64,000 nt of DNA, from positions 62,001-126,000 of the forward strand of contig JAUILN010000004.1 in NCBI GenBank assembly GCA_030432695.1, given 5' to 3'. Below are positions 15,746-26,351 of this stretch, one piece after another (the stretch's first letter is position 1; every line of letters starts with the position of its first letter). This stretch comes from a bacterium (GTDB taxonomy: Bacteria; Planctomycetota; UBA1135; UBA2386). The notes under the pieces are model-generated. The model had not been told where the DNA came from. It saw only the letters and a program-made list of their open reading frames with translations, and made no database searches. A program made the position numbers and the translations under genes.

Positions 15746-18697
15746 ATGCTGGCCTCCCTGTCCCTGCTCCTGGTTCTCGCACCCCAGGGCGAAGTCCACG
15801 GCCGCGGCGATCGGCTCGTCATCCCCGATCGCGTCGCCGAACCCCAGCGTCCGGCAAGCCAGGACCCGCGTGGTCCAGTCACTGCTCCCGGTTCCGACGA
15901 ACAGCTGCACAAGGACCTGTTCGACCTGCGCCGCTCCTTGCACCTGCCCGACAGCAAGGAGTTGGCGCTGCTGCAGAAGCTGGGTCAGAACTACGACCGA
16001 CTGCCGCTGCGACTCCTGCGCATGCTCCGCTCGGCCGATGCCGACCTGGCCTACGGCGTGGCGCGTGCGCTGGAGATCTACGGCGGCGTCGAGGAGTCCC
16101 GGGAGATCGAGTTCCTGCTGCTGACCCGCCGCTACGGATCGGCGACCCCTCAGTTGGTCCGGGCCATGGCGCGGACCGGCCGAGAGGACGCGGTCGAGCG
16201 GCTGTTCTCGACGTTGACCTCGAGCAATGCCGCGGTGCGGAGACACACTGCGGAGGAACTGGCGTCGCGACTGCGGCCGGAGCACGCCGAGCGGCTGATC
16301 ACCCTGTCCCGGCAGGGGCGGGACGACGTGCAGCTGAAGGCCCTGCGTCTGCTCGGCGGCGTGCCGCCCACGCCGGAGGTGCGCGCGCGCCTTCTGCAGG
16401 CACTCGGCCAGGAACCGACGGTCGCCGAGTCCGCGGCCGAAGCGCTCGTGCAGCACGGTCCGGCACCCGCGGCGGACCTACAGGAGATCCTGCGACGGCC
16501 CGCGGTGAGTCGCGAGTTCGGCTACGCGGCGCTGGCGTTGGTGCAGATCGAGGACGCGAACCCGGGCGTCGAGTTGTTCACGCCCGACATGCGCGAGTCC
16601 CTGTTGACGGAGCTGGAGATGCCTGACCTGTTCCAGCGCTCGGCGACCGCGCTCGGTCTGGCCGGTCTCGCCTGGCGATCCGACAGCTCCGATCTCGAAG
16701 TCTGGCAGGACCGCAAGATCGTCGAGGCGCTGATCGGCGTGGTCTCTCCGACGACTTTCATCGATCACCTCGCGACCCTCGAACGCCCCGCACAACGCCG
16801 TCTGTCGATGCTGACGGGTCAGACCTTCGGCGCGTCGCAGCGGTTGTGGCGGGACTGGTGGGCACAGGCCGCGGCGGGGGACTTCGTCGCCGTGCGTCGC
16901 GAGGTCGGCGTCGACGAACGCACCGCCCGAACGGCGCTGCTCGCCTGGCGGGGTCGCGACTTCGAGGTGACCTTCCGCGGTCCCGACGCGCCGGAGTTCC
17001 CCGACACCGAGGACCGACTGCGTTTCGTGTTGTCACCTGAAGACTTCGTGACGCTGGTCGGTGACTTGCGCCGACTCGGATTCATGCGGACGGGTCGTCT
17101 CGCGGATGGCGAGCCGGACGGGCGCTGGCTGTCTCTGAACGTCGCCGGTTCGCTGGCACGGACCGAGCCCTTGCTGCTTCCGGCAATGCTCGATCGGCTC
17201 GGCACGCGAATCACCCGCGCTGCCGAACCGCAGCTCTGGCAGCTCTATCGGGATCCCGCGCGCGAGCCCGACGCGACCGCCTTCTGGCGGGCCGAGCAGC
17301 GCTGGCTGGCCGAGCACGACGACGCCCGCGAGCGTGGAGATCGGTTGAAGAGCCGCATCTGCGTCCGTCTCGCCAGCCTGCAGGGGCGGCGTCGGGCGCT
17401 CGCGGTGCAGCACCTCCTCGGCATCGAGAACCTACCCGAACGGATCACCGAGGCCGACGGTCTGGCTCTGGTCGACGCCGCGGCGCGGACCCGCGAGTGG
17501 GACGAGGCGACGCTGCGCCTGCTCGAGCTGGCGTTGCTCGCGCCGGGCGACGAGGTCTGGAAGCGGACCCTGGCGGTCGCCACCGCGCGGCAGACCGAGC
17601 AGCCGGAGTCGGCAGCCTTGCCGCGGGTCTTCGCGTTGGCCGGTGCCGACCGGGTGCTGGAGTCGATCGGTTCGGGCGTGCACATGGTGCGACGGGTTGC
17701 CATCGAGGAGGCTGCGCGGCTCGAGGATCTCCGCGCGGTGCCGCCATTGATCTCGGTTGCGACCGACTCGGGCGAGACTCCTGCGCTCCGTCAGTCCGCG
17801 GTGTTCGCCCTCGGCCGGATGCGCGCCGTCGATGCCCGGGAGCCGTTGATCGCCATGTTGCAGCAGGGCGACGGCGAGGAGCGGGCTTCCGGCCTCGACG
17901 ACGACCTGCGCCGCACCGCCTGGGTCGCGCTCGGTCGCATTGGTGGCGAGACCGTGCTGCAGGTCCTGCAGAAGGCCTTCCCGTCGCCGGACGAGGACGA
18001 TCGCCGCGCGGTGGTGCAGGCGCTCGGCCAGATGAAGTACCCGGCGGCCGCCGACGCGTTGGCCGGGATCGTGGTGCTGCGTGGCGACGACTCGCTCGGT
18101 CAGCAGGCCCAGGACTACCTGCGGCAGATGGGTGAGCTGCTGGCGGGCCCTGCACTACGTCCGCAGCTCGGCCACCCGAGCCCGCAGGTGCGGCGGCGCG
18201 TCGCGCTGCTGCTCGCCGAGTTCCAGGATCCCACCGCGCTGCCAGAACTGATCGACGCGTTCTCCGAGGACTCGAAGCGGTTGCGAGTCGCGTCGCTGCT
18301 GTCGTCGATCACCGGCCTCGACCTCGTCGGCGCCGAGGACCGGATGGCGACGTTGCGGAACTGGTATGCGCGCAGTCGCGATCTGCCGCAGTCGCGCTGG
18401 TTCCTCGACGGTCTCAAGCAGAACGACATCGAGACCACGCTCACCGACGAGTTGTTGCGCACCGAGTCCGGGGTCGCCGCGGTACCCGAACTCACCCGTC
18501 TGCTGATGGACTGCGAACGCCCGCACCTGCGCGCGCTCGCCGGCCGCATGCTGCGCCTGACCACCGGCGAGGACTACGGCACCGTGTCGTCCGCCTCGAC
18601 CGACGCCCAGCGCGCCGCGATCGCCGAACGCTATCGGTTCCTCTACGAGTCGGGACAGGCGGCGTCGGGGTCCTCGGCGCTCGGGACCGGGCGCTGA
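15746..18697 (+). CDS. Secreted HEAT-repeat protein
   Basis: A 983-residue protein with a short hydrophobic leader (LASLSLLLVLAPQG) that suggests export. Helical HEAT-type repeats fill the N-terminal third (for example PLRLLRMLRSADADLAYGV and TLTSSNAAVRRHTAEELAS) and return near 670-880 (RQSAVFALGRMRAVDAREPL, RRTAWVALGRIGGETV, DRRAVVQALGQMKYP). The middle part, about 330-650, is not recognised. HEAT arrays are protein-binding scaffolds, and this one may organise partners outside the membrane. It stands alone and converges with the SLC13 gene 69 bp away. Confidence 0.75.
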   Translation: MLASLSLLLVLAPQGEVHGRGDRLVIPDRVAEPQRPASQDPRGPVTAPGSDEQLHKDLFDLRRSLHLPDSKELALLQKLGQNYDRLPLRLLRMLRSADADLAYGVARALEIYGGVEESREIEFLLLTRRYGSATPQLVRAMARTGREDAVERLFSTLTSSNAAVRRHTAEELASRLRPEHAERLITLSRQGRDDVQLKALRLLGGVPPTPEVRARLLQALGQEPTVAESAAEALVQHGPAPAADLQEILRRPAVSREFGYAALALVQIEDANPGVELFTPDMRESLLTELEMPDLFQRSATALGLAGLAWRSDSSDLEVWQDRKIVEALIGVVSPTTFIDHLATLERPAQRRLSMLTGQTFGASQRLWRDWWAQAAAGDFVAVRREVGVDERTARTALLAWRGRDFEVTFRGPDAPEFPDTEDRLRFVLSPEDFVTLVGDLRRLGFMRTGRLADGEPDGRWLSLNVAGSLARTEPLLLPAMLDRLGTRITRAAEPQLWQLYRDPAREPDATAFWRAEQRWLAEHDDARERGDRLKSRICVRLASLQGRRRALAVQHLLGIENLPERITEADGLALVDAAARTREWDEATLRLLELALLAPGDEVWKRTLAVATARQTEQPESAALPRVFALAGADRVLESIGSGVHMVRRVAIEEAARLEDLRAVPPLISVATDSGETPALRQSAVFALGRMRAVDAREPLIAMLQQGDGEERASGLDDDLRRTAWVALGRIGGETVLQVLQKAFPSPDEDDRRAVVQALGQMKYPAAADALAGIVVLRGDDSLGQQAQDYLRQMGELLAGPALRPQLGHPSPQVRRRVALLLAEFQDPTALPELIDAFSEDSKRLRVASLLSSITGLDLVGAEDRMATLRNWYARSRDLPQSRWFLDGLKQNDIETTLTDELLRTESGVAAVPELTRLLMDCERPHLRALAGRMLRLTTGEDYGTVSSASTDAQRAAIAERYRFLYESGQAASGSSALGTGR

Positions 18698-18765
18698 CCT
18701 CATGCGCCTACCGCGTCGCCCGTGCCCGGCACCCGAGAGCCGCTCGGCCTGACCCGCAGCCGCTG

Positions 18766-20550
18766 TCAGCCGCCTAGCGGCCAATCCCAGAGGATCACCG
18801 GCAGCGCCACCAGGAACACGATCGCGGTCAGCGGCAGGCCGATCTTGGTGTAGTCACCGAAGCGGTAGCCGGCGGGGCCCATCACCAGCACGTTGTTCTG
18901 GTGGCCGATCGGCGTGGCGAAGGCGCAGCTCGCGCCGACCGCGACGGCCATCAGGAACGGGTCGGGGCCGAGGCCGAGTTCCTTGGCGAGGCCGTAGCCG
19001 ATCGGCGCCATCACCACCGCACAGGCCGCGTTGTTGATGAAGTTGGACAGCAGCGAGGTCGCGCCCATCAGCACGGAGAGCGCCAGCACCGGGCCGCCGG
19101 TCGCGCCGGCCGCGGCCAGCCAGCCGGCGATGACACCGGTCGCACCGGTGGTCTCCAGCGCCTCGCCGAGCGGGATCATCGCGCCGAGCAGCACGATCAC
19201 CGACCAGTCGACGGTCTCGTACAGCTGCCGGATCGTGAACGACTGCGTGACGATCAGGCCGACCACCGCCAGGCCGAAGGCGATCTGCACCGGCAGGGTG
19301 CCGAGCGCCGTCAGGGTGATCGCCGCCAGGAACAGGGCCAGCGGCAGATGGCGGTGACGCGGGCGGGTCATGCGGAGGCCGCGCTCGGCCAGCGGCAGGC
19401 AGCCGTAGGTCTGCGAGGTCTCCGCGACCTTCTCGAGGTCGCCTTGTAGAAGCAGCACGTCGCCAGCCCGGATCACCACATCGCCGAGGCGTTCGGCGAA
19501 GGGTCGGCCGCGACGGCCTACCGCCAGGATGTTGACGCCCATGCGGGTGTGCAGGCGCAGACTCTTCGGCGTGCGCCCCTCCATCCGGCAGCCGACCGGG
19601 ACCACGACCTCGAGGGTGCCGACGTCGCCGGACTGCAGCGGACCGTCGAGTTCGGCGTGGTCGGTGAGGATCTCCACGCCAGGCAAGCGCGCCAGCCGTT
19701 CGAAAGCGGTGCTGTGGGCGCGCAGGACCAGCACGTCGCCGGGCCGCAGCGGCAGGTGGTCGAGCGAGTGGTAGAGCGGGACCTCGCTGCGGATCAGGCC
19801 GAGGATCTCCAGGTCACGCTCGGCGGCATCGGCCAGCTCGGCGATCTGCCGGCCGATCTGTGGGGAGCCGTGCGGGATGCGCAGCTCCGCGATGTAGCTG
19901 GCGACCTCGAAGCGCTTCGACGAGTAGCGGCTCGACTCGCGGTCGTCTGGTAGGAGCCGCCGGCCGATCGTCACCAGGAACAGGCCGCCGACCAGCGAGA
20001 CCGCCACGCCGATCGGCAGGAAGTCGAACATCGCGAACGGCTCGCCCGACACCTCGGCGCGGTAGCGCGCGACGATCAGGTTGGGTGGGGTACCGATCAG
20101 GGTCGTGAGCCCGCCGAGGATCGAACCGAAGGCGATCGGCATCAGCACCTTGGCCGGCGAGCGACCCGCGCGGACCGTGGTCTCCACGGCGATCGGCATC
20201 ACCAGCGCGAGCGCGCCGACGTTGTTCATCACCGAGGAGAGCAGTGTGGCGAGGCCGGTCAGCGCCGCGGCTTGCAGCGCGGGCCGGTCTTCCAGGGCCG
20301 CAAGGCGGTCGGCGACCGGCTCCAGGATCCCCGAGACCATCAAGGCGCGGCTGATCACCAGGATCGCGGCCACGGTGAATACCGCCGGGTGGCCGAACCC
20401 GCTCAGCGCGGCGTCGGGATGGACGACCCCGAGCAGCACCGCCAGCATCAGCGCGCCGAAGGCCACCACGTCGTGGCGCCACGTGCCGCGCACGAACAGC
20501 ACCATGGCGAAGCCCAGCGTGGCGACGACGGCGAGTTGATCGAAGTTCAT
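18766..20550 (-). CDS. SLC13/DASS family permease with two RCK C-terminal domains
   Basis: A 594-residue transporter in the SLC13 (CitMHS/DASS) superfamily. Two homologous membrane halves carry the matching hairpin motifs SSVMNNVGAL (near residue 104) and SNFINNAACAVV (near 505), which in relatives bind sodium and substrate. Between the halves lie two soluble RCK_C-type domains at about 205-285 and 300-375, with PLRPGDVLVLRAH and VIRAGDVLLLQGD as their ends. Relatives carry dicarboxylates, sulfate or phosphate; the substrate is not clear here. The length fits the RCK-inserted subgroup. Confidence 0.9.
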   Translation of the reverse strand: MNFDQLAVVATLGFAMVLFVRGTWRHDVVAFGALMLAVLLGVVHPDAALSGFGHPAVFTVAAILVISRALMVSGILEPVADRLAALEDRPALQAAALTGLATLLSSVMNNVGALALVMPIAVETTVRAGRSPAKVLMPIAFGSILGGLTTLIGTPPNLIVARYRAEVSGEPFAMFDFLPIGVAVSLVGGLFLVTIGRRLLPDDRESSRYSSKRFEVASYIAELRIPHGSPQIGRQIAELADAAERDLEILGLIRSEVPLYHSLDHLPLRPGDVLVLRAHSTAFERLARLPGVEILTDHAELDGPLQSGDVGTLEVVVPVGCRMEGRTPKSLRLHTRMGVNILAVGRRGRPFAERLGDVVIRAGDVLLLQGDLEKVAETSQTYGCLPLAERGLRMTRPRHRHLPLALFLAAITLTALGTLPVQIAFGLAVVGLIVTQSFTIRQLYETVDWSVIVLLGAMIPLGEALETTGATGVIAGWLAAAGATGGPVLALSVLMGATSLLSNFINNAACAVVMAPIGYGLAKELGLGPDPFLMAVAVGASCAFATPIGHQNNVLVMGPAGYRFGDYTKIGLPLTAIVFLVALPVILWDWPLGG

Positions 20551-20695
20551 CGGGGGCGGCCCGAGAGGCGGGGCCGGCGGAGGGCCCGACAGGATCGGCG
20601 CCGGGGCATGCGCTGGGAAGGCTCGTCTGCCGCGATCGCTTCCGATCCTCGGATCGGCGTGGCACGATGCCGACTTGACCCCCGAAGCTCATCCC

Positions 20696-21145
20696 ATGAC
20701 CAGTTTCCGCCCCGCTCTCCGGCTGGCCGGTCTCGGCCTCGTGCTCTCCGTCCTGCCAGCCTGCGCTCTGGCCGACTTCTACGGCGACCAGGAGAAATAC
20801 GTGCTCTACGACAGCTCGGTGCCGCCCGCCGCCGGCACCGAGGAGCGCGCCGAGCAGGGCGATCCGCTGACGGGGCTGCTCGATCCGGTCGGGGATCCGG
20901 AGTCGGTGGCCGAGGCCAGCGGGACCTCGCCCGAGGTGGCGCGGATCTTCATCCTGCAGAACCTGCGCGACGAGCTGGCGCGCGCGCTGGCGGATGGCAT
21001 TGGCGATGCCGAGCTGGTGGCCGCGAAGATCAAGGACGTCGACCGCGAGATCGCCTGGCGCAAGGAGGCGGCCGGAGCCGACTACGAGGCGGCACGCGCG
21101 GTGCGGGTCGAGCGACTGCGGGCGGTGCCCGTCGTGGTACGCTGA
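20696..21145 (+). CDS. Small lipoprotein of unknown function
   Basis: A 149-residue protein starting at the ATG at 20696, with a signal peptide ending in a lipobox (VLPAC), so lipidation at the cysteine is likely. The mature protein has a long charged helical stretch from about residue 75 (ILQNLRDELARALADGI and DVDREIAWRKEAAGADY), possibly a coiled coil. No family recognised. It precedes the kinase genes by 185 bp and may not be part of their transcript. Confidence 0.65.
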   Translation: MTSFRPALRLAGLGLVLSVLPACALADFYGDQEKYVLYDSSVPPAAGTEERAEQGDPLTGLLDPVGDPESVAEASGTSPEVARIFILQNLRDELARALADGIGDAELVAAKIKDVDREIAWRKEAAGADYEAARAVRVERLRAVPVVVR

Positions 21146-21330
21146 ACACCAGTCCCTCGAGCCGCCGCGGCGCTGGGATCCCCCGTGTCGAAGGAAGTTC
21201 GGCCACAATCGGCAAATCCCTGACGCAACCATCCGCGGGCTGGCGCATGGGCCGTCGTGCGCCGTGAACGTCGCTCGAGCCAGCATCGATGGGCTCCCGC
21301 GAGCGGAGACCCGGCGCCAGGAGTCCGCCG

Positions 21331-23961
21331 ATGGATCGGAGCGCGTCGCCAAGCCCAGATCGGATCCGACGGCCCGCGCAACGCTCGGCCGCGCGGGTGG
21401 ACATCGTCCGTGCGAAGTCGATCTTCGACCGGGGTTGGCGGTTGCCGGTGGGGGAGCGGGCTCGGTTCGTCGAGTCCGAGTGCGCGGGGGAGCCGGAACT
21501 CGCTGCAGTGGTCACCCGCCTTCTGCGGTGGGCGGACTCCGACGAGTCCCGCTTCGAACCGACGGCAGCCGAGACGGAGCCGGAACCGGAGCCGGAGCGG
21601 CTCGGAGCCTACCGGATCGGGTCGCGACGCGGATCCGGAGGGATGGGCGTCGTGTACGAGGCATGGGACCCGCGTCTCGGAGAGCGACGGATCGCGGTGA
21701 AGGTGCTGCACCCCGAACTGGCCAGTCCGTTGTTCCTGAAGCGGTTCGAGCTGGAGCGACGAGTCCTGGCCGAGCTGAACCACCGGTCGATCGCGACGAT
21801 CCTCGATGCCGGAGTCGACGAGCGTCAGCGGCCGTGGTTCGCGATGGAGTTCGTAGAAGGCGTGCCGATCACGAGCTGGTGCGAACGGCGGGCGATCGGT
21901 CGGGAGGCGCGGATCCGCCTGTTCATGGAAGTGTGCTCAGGTGTGGAGCACGCGCATCAGCGTGGCATCGTTCACCGCGACCTCAAGCCTGCGAACATCC
22001 TGGTGGCCGAGGTCGATGGCAGCGCACAGGTCCGCTTGATCGACTTCGGGATCGCCAAGGCTCTCGATCTCGAGTCCGCCGCCCACACGCTGTTCACCAT
22101 GAACGGGCAAGTGCTGGGAACGCCCGACTACATGAGTCCGGAACAGGCGGATCCGTTGGATCGCGACGTGGACATCCGCAGCGACGTCTACACGCTGGGC
22201 ATCGTGCTGTTCGAGCTGCTCCTCGGCCGGCGACCACAACGGTTCGACGACGTCGTGGGCAGTCTCGAGGCGCTGCGCGCGCTGCGGGAAGAGCCGGTGC
22301 CGAGCCTTCGCGGAATCGATCCTGCGATCGACCGTGACCTCGACCTGGTCTGTCGCAAGGCGCTCGAGAAGGACCGTGAACTTCGCTACCAGTCGGTCCG
22401 AGCCTTCGCCGACGACCTGCAGCGGTTCCTACGTCGTGAACCGGTGGACGCCGCACCTCCGAGCCGACTGCACGCGGTGAGGCGCTTCGTCGAGCGAAAC
22501 AGGGCGTCGGTCACGGCGGCCTCGCTGGTGGTGTTCGGCGGTCTTCTCGCGCTGGTCGCGGGTGGCTGGGCGCTCTGGCGCGCGGAGAATGCTCTGGCGG
22601 TCCTACGAGCGGCCGAACGCGAGGCCAGGCGGGTCGACGATCCTCTGGTCGCCGATGCGCAGCTCGAGTCCGCCGGTGAGGCGTGGCCCCGGCCTGGTGA
22701 TCTGGCGAGCAACGTGGCATGGGTGAAGGCCTGGCTCACGCGGACCGACGATGTACTGGATCGCATTCCGGAGCATCGCCATTGGCTGGCTCGGGAAGCC
22801 GACTCGGAGACCCGCACCGCACTCGCCGGCTTGTTGTCGCTCGAAGCCGAGCTCGTCGCGGCTCGCGCCGCCGTGGCGGCACGGATCCCGGTGATGGCGA
22901 GGCACTGGCCGCTGTGGGACCGATGGCGCGAGAGTCTCGCGCCGCTTCCCGACTTCGCTGGCGCACGCCTGGAGCCCATGCCGGGCCTGCTGCCGGTGGG
23001 GATCGACCTGGACCGGGCCTCCGTGGGGCCCCGCAACGACTTCCCGCTGTGGCTGTTCTTCGCGCCGGCCTCCGGAGAGCCGCCGCGTTGGGTCGACTCC
23101 CAGGGTCGTCCGGCACCGTTCGGTGGCCCCGGCTACGCGCCGCTCGAAGACCACACCGCGCTGTTGTTGGTGCACATTCCCGGCGGCACGTACCAACGTG
23201 GTGCTCAACATCTCGACCCAGCCGCGCCGGGATTCGACCCACTGAAGCAGGATCACGCTGACACGTGGGAGCATCCGGTGCTCGACCTGCGGATCGCACC
23301 GCTCCTTGCCGGCAAGACCGAGGTCACGAGCTTCCACTATCTCCGTTTCGTCGCCGCGCGCCGCCGCGCTCCAGAGCCCCCCGAGCGAGGCGATCCGATC
23401 GGGACCCGGACCGCGGCGCGCCGGGCATGGATGGCCGAACACCCGACCATCCCGGTGGCGGGAATCGAGTTGTCCGAAGCGATCGAGTTCTGCGACTGGC
23501 TGCATCTCAGGCTCCCGAGCGAGGCCGAATGGGAGTACGTGTGCAGGGCCGGAACGATGACCAGCTACTGGTCGGGGAGCACCTTCGAAGCCGGACGGGA
23601 GGTCGGATGGTGCGCGCCCGAGGTCAAGGCGTTGCAACCCGTGGCCAGTCGCCTGCGGCCGGACGGCAGTCGGACTCCGAATCCCTGGGGCCTCTACGAC
23701 GTGCACGGGAATGCCTGGGAGTGGTGCTCCGACCGCTGGCGGAACCAGTACGACGAGACCCTGCTCGACGGCTCGCCGTTCTCGGACCTGTCGCGGACCG
23801 ACGAGCCCAGCCATCCGCGCACGCACGGAGTGCGGCGCAGCGGTTCGACCGGCCGGGATCCACATCTGATGCGGTCTGCCAATCGTCTGAATTCGCCGCC
23901 GGGACGGGCGGTGGTTTCGACGGGCCTACGCGTATTCGCCGGATCGCGAGGTGAGCGGTGA
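21331..23961 (+). CDS. Transmembrane Ser/Thr protein kinase fused to SUMF1/FGE-like domain
   Basis: I start this at the ATG at 21331, which has an AGGAG site 7 nt upstream, giving 876 residues; an ATG at 21289 is possible. The N-terminal helical region (about 25-70) resembles the leader of planctomycete kinases. The kinase domain, about 95-370, has the loop GSGGMG (101-106), K124, HRDLKPAN from 215, DFG 238-240 and SPE instead of APE near 269. A single membrane helix is at about 392-416, then a linker, then a SUMF1-type domain from about 611 with GGTYQRGAQ, KTEVTSFHYLRF, LPSEAEWEYVCRAG and YDVHGNAWEWCSD. The paired catalytic cysteines of true formylglycine enzymes are not evident, so the domain more likely binds a ligand. 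It overlaps the next gene as GTGA. Confidence 0.9.
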   Translation: MDRSASPSPDRIRRPAQRSAARVDIVRAKSIFDRGWRLPVGERARFVESECAGEPELAAVVTRLLRWADSDESRFEPTAAETEPEPEPERLGAYRIGSRRGSGGMGVVYEAWDPRLGERRIAVKVLHPELASPLFLKRFELERRVLAELNHRSIATILDAGVDERQRPWFAMEFVEGVPITSWCERRAIGREARIRLFMEVCSGVEHAHQRGIVHRDLKPANILVAEVDGSAQVRLIDFGIAKALDLESAAHTLFTMNGQVLGTPDYMSPEQADPLDRDVDIRSDVYTLGIVLFELLLGRRPQRFDDVVGSLEALRALREEPVPSLRGIDPAIDRDLDLVCRKALEKDRELRYQSVRAFADDLQRFLRREPVDAAPPSRLHAVRRFVERNRASVTAASLVVFGGLLALVAGGWALWRAENALAVLRAAEREARRVDDPLVADAQLESAGEAWPRPGDLASNVAWVKAWLTRTDDVLDRIPEHRHWLAREADSETRTALAGLLSLEAELVAARAAVAARIPVMARHWPLWDRWRESLAPLPDFAGARLEPMPGLLPVGIDLDRASVGPRNDFPLWLFFAPASGEPPRWVDSQGRPAPFGGPGYAPLEDHTALLLVHIPGGTYQRGAQHLDPAAPGFDPLKQDHADTWEHPVLDLRIAPLLAGKTEVTSFHYLRFVAARRRAPEPPERGDPIGTRTAARRAWMAEHPTIPVAGIELSEAIEFCDWLHLRLPSEAEWEYVCRAGTMTSYWSGSTFEAGREVGWCAPEVKALQPVASRLRPDGSRTPNPWGLYDVHGNAWEWCSDRWRNQYDETLLDGSPFSDLSRTDEPSHPRTHGVRRSGSTGRDPHLMRSANRLNSPPGRAVVSTGLRVFAGSRGER

Positions 23962-26288
23962 ACGGCGACGAGAGGTCGGTGCGCGGCTACCACCTGGCGG
24001 AGCGGCTCGGGGAAGGAGGGATGGGTGTCGTCTACCGGGCGACTCGGGTTGGAGTGCCGAATCGTCCGGTGGCACTCAAGCTGGTCCGTGCCGGCCTCGG
24101 CCATCGGGCGGCGGCCGATCGACTCGCGGCGGAGCGGGAACTGCTCGCGCGCATGGACCATCCGAACATCTGCAGGATCCTGGATGCGGGACTGGACAGC
24201 ACGGGACAGCCCTTCTTCGCCATGGAACTGGCGGAGGGTCTACCCATGCCGGCGGCTTGCGAGGCGCGAGGCATTCCGTTGCGCGCCCGGCTGGAGCTGT
24301 TCCTCGCGGTGTGCCGGGGAGTCCGACACGCGCACCAGCGCGGCGTGATCCACCGGGACCTGAAGCCTGCGAACGTCCTGGTGACGGAGGAGGACGGGCA
24401 CGCCGTCCCGAAGATCATCGACTTCGGGATCGCCAAGGCGCTGGACGTGGTCGATCTCGGCCTCCTGGACGCGCCCACCGGCGTCGACCTCGCCGGAACC
24501 CCGGACTACGTCGCCCCGGAGCGGTTCGTCGAGCCGACTCCGGCCCTCGACGCGCGGGTCGACGTCTACGCCCTCGGGATCATGCTCCATGAACTGCTGG
24601 TGGGCACACATCCGTACCGTGACCGACTGGCCGCGGCAGGTTCGATCGTGGAGGTGGCGACGATCGTCAAGTCGCTGCACCCCCTGCGGCCGTCGGCGCA
24701 TCGAAAGGCGCTGCGACGCGCCGCGGGGCGGCGTGGTGGCAGCAAGACATCCGGCGCCGAGGACGTCACGCGCGACCTCGACGCCGTCGTGGTGCGTGCC
24801 TGCGCTCGTGACCCCGAGGTGAGGCATCCGTCGGTCGATGCGCTGATCGAGGATCTGGAGCTGTACCTCCGAGGCGCCGCGCCACGTACTCGCCCTCCCG
24901 GTCTCGTGCCGCGAGTCGCCGGAGTGGTCCGGCGTCACCGCATCGCGTGGCTCGTCGGGCTGCTGCTCCTCACGATGTTCCTCGGCGCGGCGATGACCGT
25001 GACCTCATCGTTGGTCGACGCACGGACCCGCTTGGCGGCGGCGATCGATGCCCGAGAACGGACCCGCGACCAGACCGGGGTTCTGCGCGCGCGCGCGCTG
25101 GTGGAGCGCGCGCGCGTCGCCTGGCCCGGACCCGGCGACCTCGCGGCGCAGCTCGCTTCGATCGACCAGTGGTTCCTCGATGCCGAACGCCTGGTCGGCG
25201 GTGGCGGGCTGGATGCGAGCCCCGCCTGGTCCGAGCTGCGTCGGTGGCGCGCTCGGCTCGATCGGCGCCGAGCGATCCTCGAGGAGACGTGGCCGCTGTG
25301 GGAGCGACTGGCCGACTGGCCGCGGGCGCACGGGATCGAGCGCCGACTCCCGCCTCAGGTCGGGCTCGTGCCGCTTGGGATCGACCTCGACCGGCAGTCC
25401 CGCGAGGGCGATTGGCTCACCGAGATCTGGGTGTTCGCCGTCGGCGGCACCGGTGAGATCCCCGTGTGGGTCGACGACGTGGGGCGGCCGATTCCGTACG
25501 GAACCCCAGGGCGCGCGGAGCTGACCGACGACTCGGCGTTGCTCCTCCTGCTGCTACCGGGCGGGACCTACCTCAGGGGTTCACAGCGAGTCGATCCCAC
25601 CGCGCCCAACTACGATCCCGATGGCTGGGTAGATCTTCGCCCCGGGTATGCGCGCGAACGGGAGCAGCCGCCGGTGTGGACCACGCTCTCACCCTTTCTG
25701 ATCGGCAAGACCGAAGTCTCGAACCATCACTACGACGAGTACTGCACCATCGCGGCGGCGGACCGCCCCGACTTCTTCGGGTCTCCCCACTACGGCCGCG
25801 CGCGTCAGCCGGTGGCCGGGGTGCGCTGGGCGGAGGCACGAGCCTTCTGCCACTTCTTCGGTCTGGAGTTGCCGACCGAGGCGCAATGGGAATTCGCCGC
25901 ACGGGCGGGTACCGACACGCCTCTCTGGACCGGTGCATTGGCCGACGGCGGTTGGCGCCGGGCCTGGCTGAAGTCGACGGCGGATTCGTGGACGCATCCG
26001 ATCGCCACCGCTCCGGGCGGCCCCTTCCCGAATTGGTGGGGACTGCACAACACCATGGGCAATGTCCACGAGTGGTGTCTGGAGCTGTTCCTGCCCACCC
26101 TGGAGGACGCTCCGGCCGACGGATCCGCACCGGAGTTCCTCCAGGACGACAACCACCGCGCGATTCGGGGTGGCTCGTGGCATACGCCGGAGCGAGAGGC
26201 GCGGTCGAGCCACCGCTGCAAGGCTGTCGCCACGGATAGCATCTCGGTTCGCGGGTTCCGCGCCGCGCGCGCGCTGTTCTGGGACTGA
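23958..26288 (+). CDS. Second transmembrane Ser/Thr protein kinase fused to SUMF1/FGE-like domain
   Basis: A 776-residue paralogue of the preceding protein, starting at the GTG at 23958 that overlaps its stop. Kinase residues: loop GEGGMG (18-23), K41, HRDLKPAN from 132, DFG 155-157, APE 186-188, all intact. The membrane helix is at about 329-350. The C-terminal SUMF1-type domain begins near 535 with GGTYLRGSQ, then KTEVSNHHYDEYC, LPTEAQWEFAARAG, NTMGNVHEWC and a terminal IRGGSWHTPE...SVRGFRAAR. Both paralogues share the unusual pre-domain phrase LxPxGIDLDR. It lacks the N-terminal leader region of the first. The outer SUMF1 part may sense and the inner kinase signal. Confidence 0.9.
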   Translation: MNGDERSVRGYHLAERLGEGGMGVVYRATRVGVPNRPVALKLVRAGLGHRAAADRLAAERELLARMDHPNICRILDAGLDSTGQPFFAMELAEGLPMPAACEARGIPLRARLELFLAVCRGVRHAHQRGVIHRDLKPANVLVTEEDGHAVPKIIDFGIAKALDVVDLGLLDAPTGVDLAGTPDYVAPERFVEPTPALDARVDVYALGIMLHELLVGTHPYRDRLAAAGSIVEVATIVKSLHPLRPSAHRKALRRAAGRRGGSKTSGAEDVTRDLDAVVVRACARDPEVRHPSVDALIEDLELYLRGAAPRTRPPGLVPRVAGVVRRHRIAWLVGLLLLTMFLGAAMTVTSSLVDARTRLAAAIDARERTRDQTGVLRARALVERARVAWPGPGDLAAQLASIDQWFLDAERLVGGGGLDASPAWSELRRWRARLDRRRAILEETWPLWERLADWPRAHGIERRLPPQVGLVPLGIDLDRQSREGDWLTEIWVFAVGGTGEIPVWVDDVGRPIPYGTPGRAELTDDSALLLLLLPGGTYLRGSQRVDPTAPNYDPDGWVDLRPGYAREREQPPVWTTLSPFLIGKTEVSNHHYDEYCTIAAADRPDFFGSPHYGRARQPVAGVRWAEARAFCHFFGLELPTEAQWEFAARAGTDTPLWTGALADGGWRRAWLKSTADSWTHPIATAPGGPFPNWWGLHNTMGNVHEWCLELFLPTLEDAPADGSAPEFLQDDNHRAIRGGSWHTPEREARSSHRCKAVATDSISVRGFRAARALFWD

Positions 26289-26351
26289 ACTTCCGGAGCA
26301 CCTTCCGAAGCGCGATCGTGCGGCCGGGCTGGCCACCGCGGCGTCGATCCG

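Noticed and set aside
21331..26288. Formylglycine-generating activity or ergothioneine synthesis (EgtB) for the SUMF1 domains
   Set aside because: No convincing catalytic cysteine pair and no DinB-like domain; the fusion to kinases favours a binding role.
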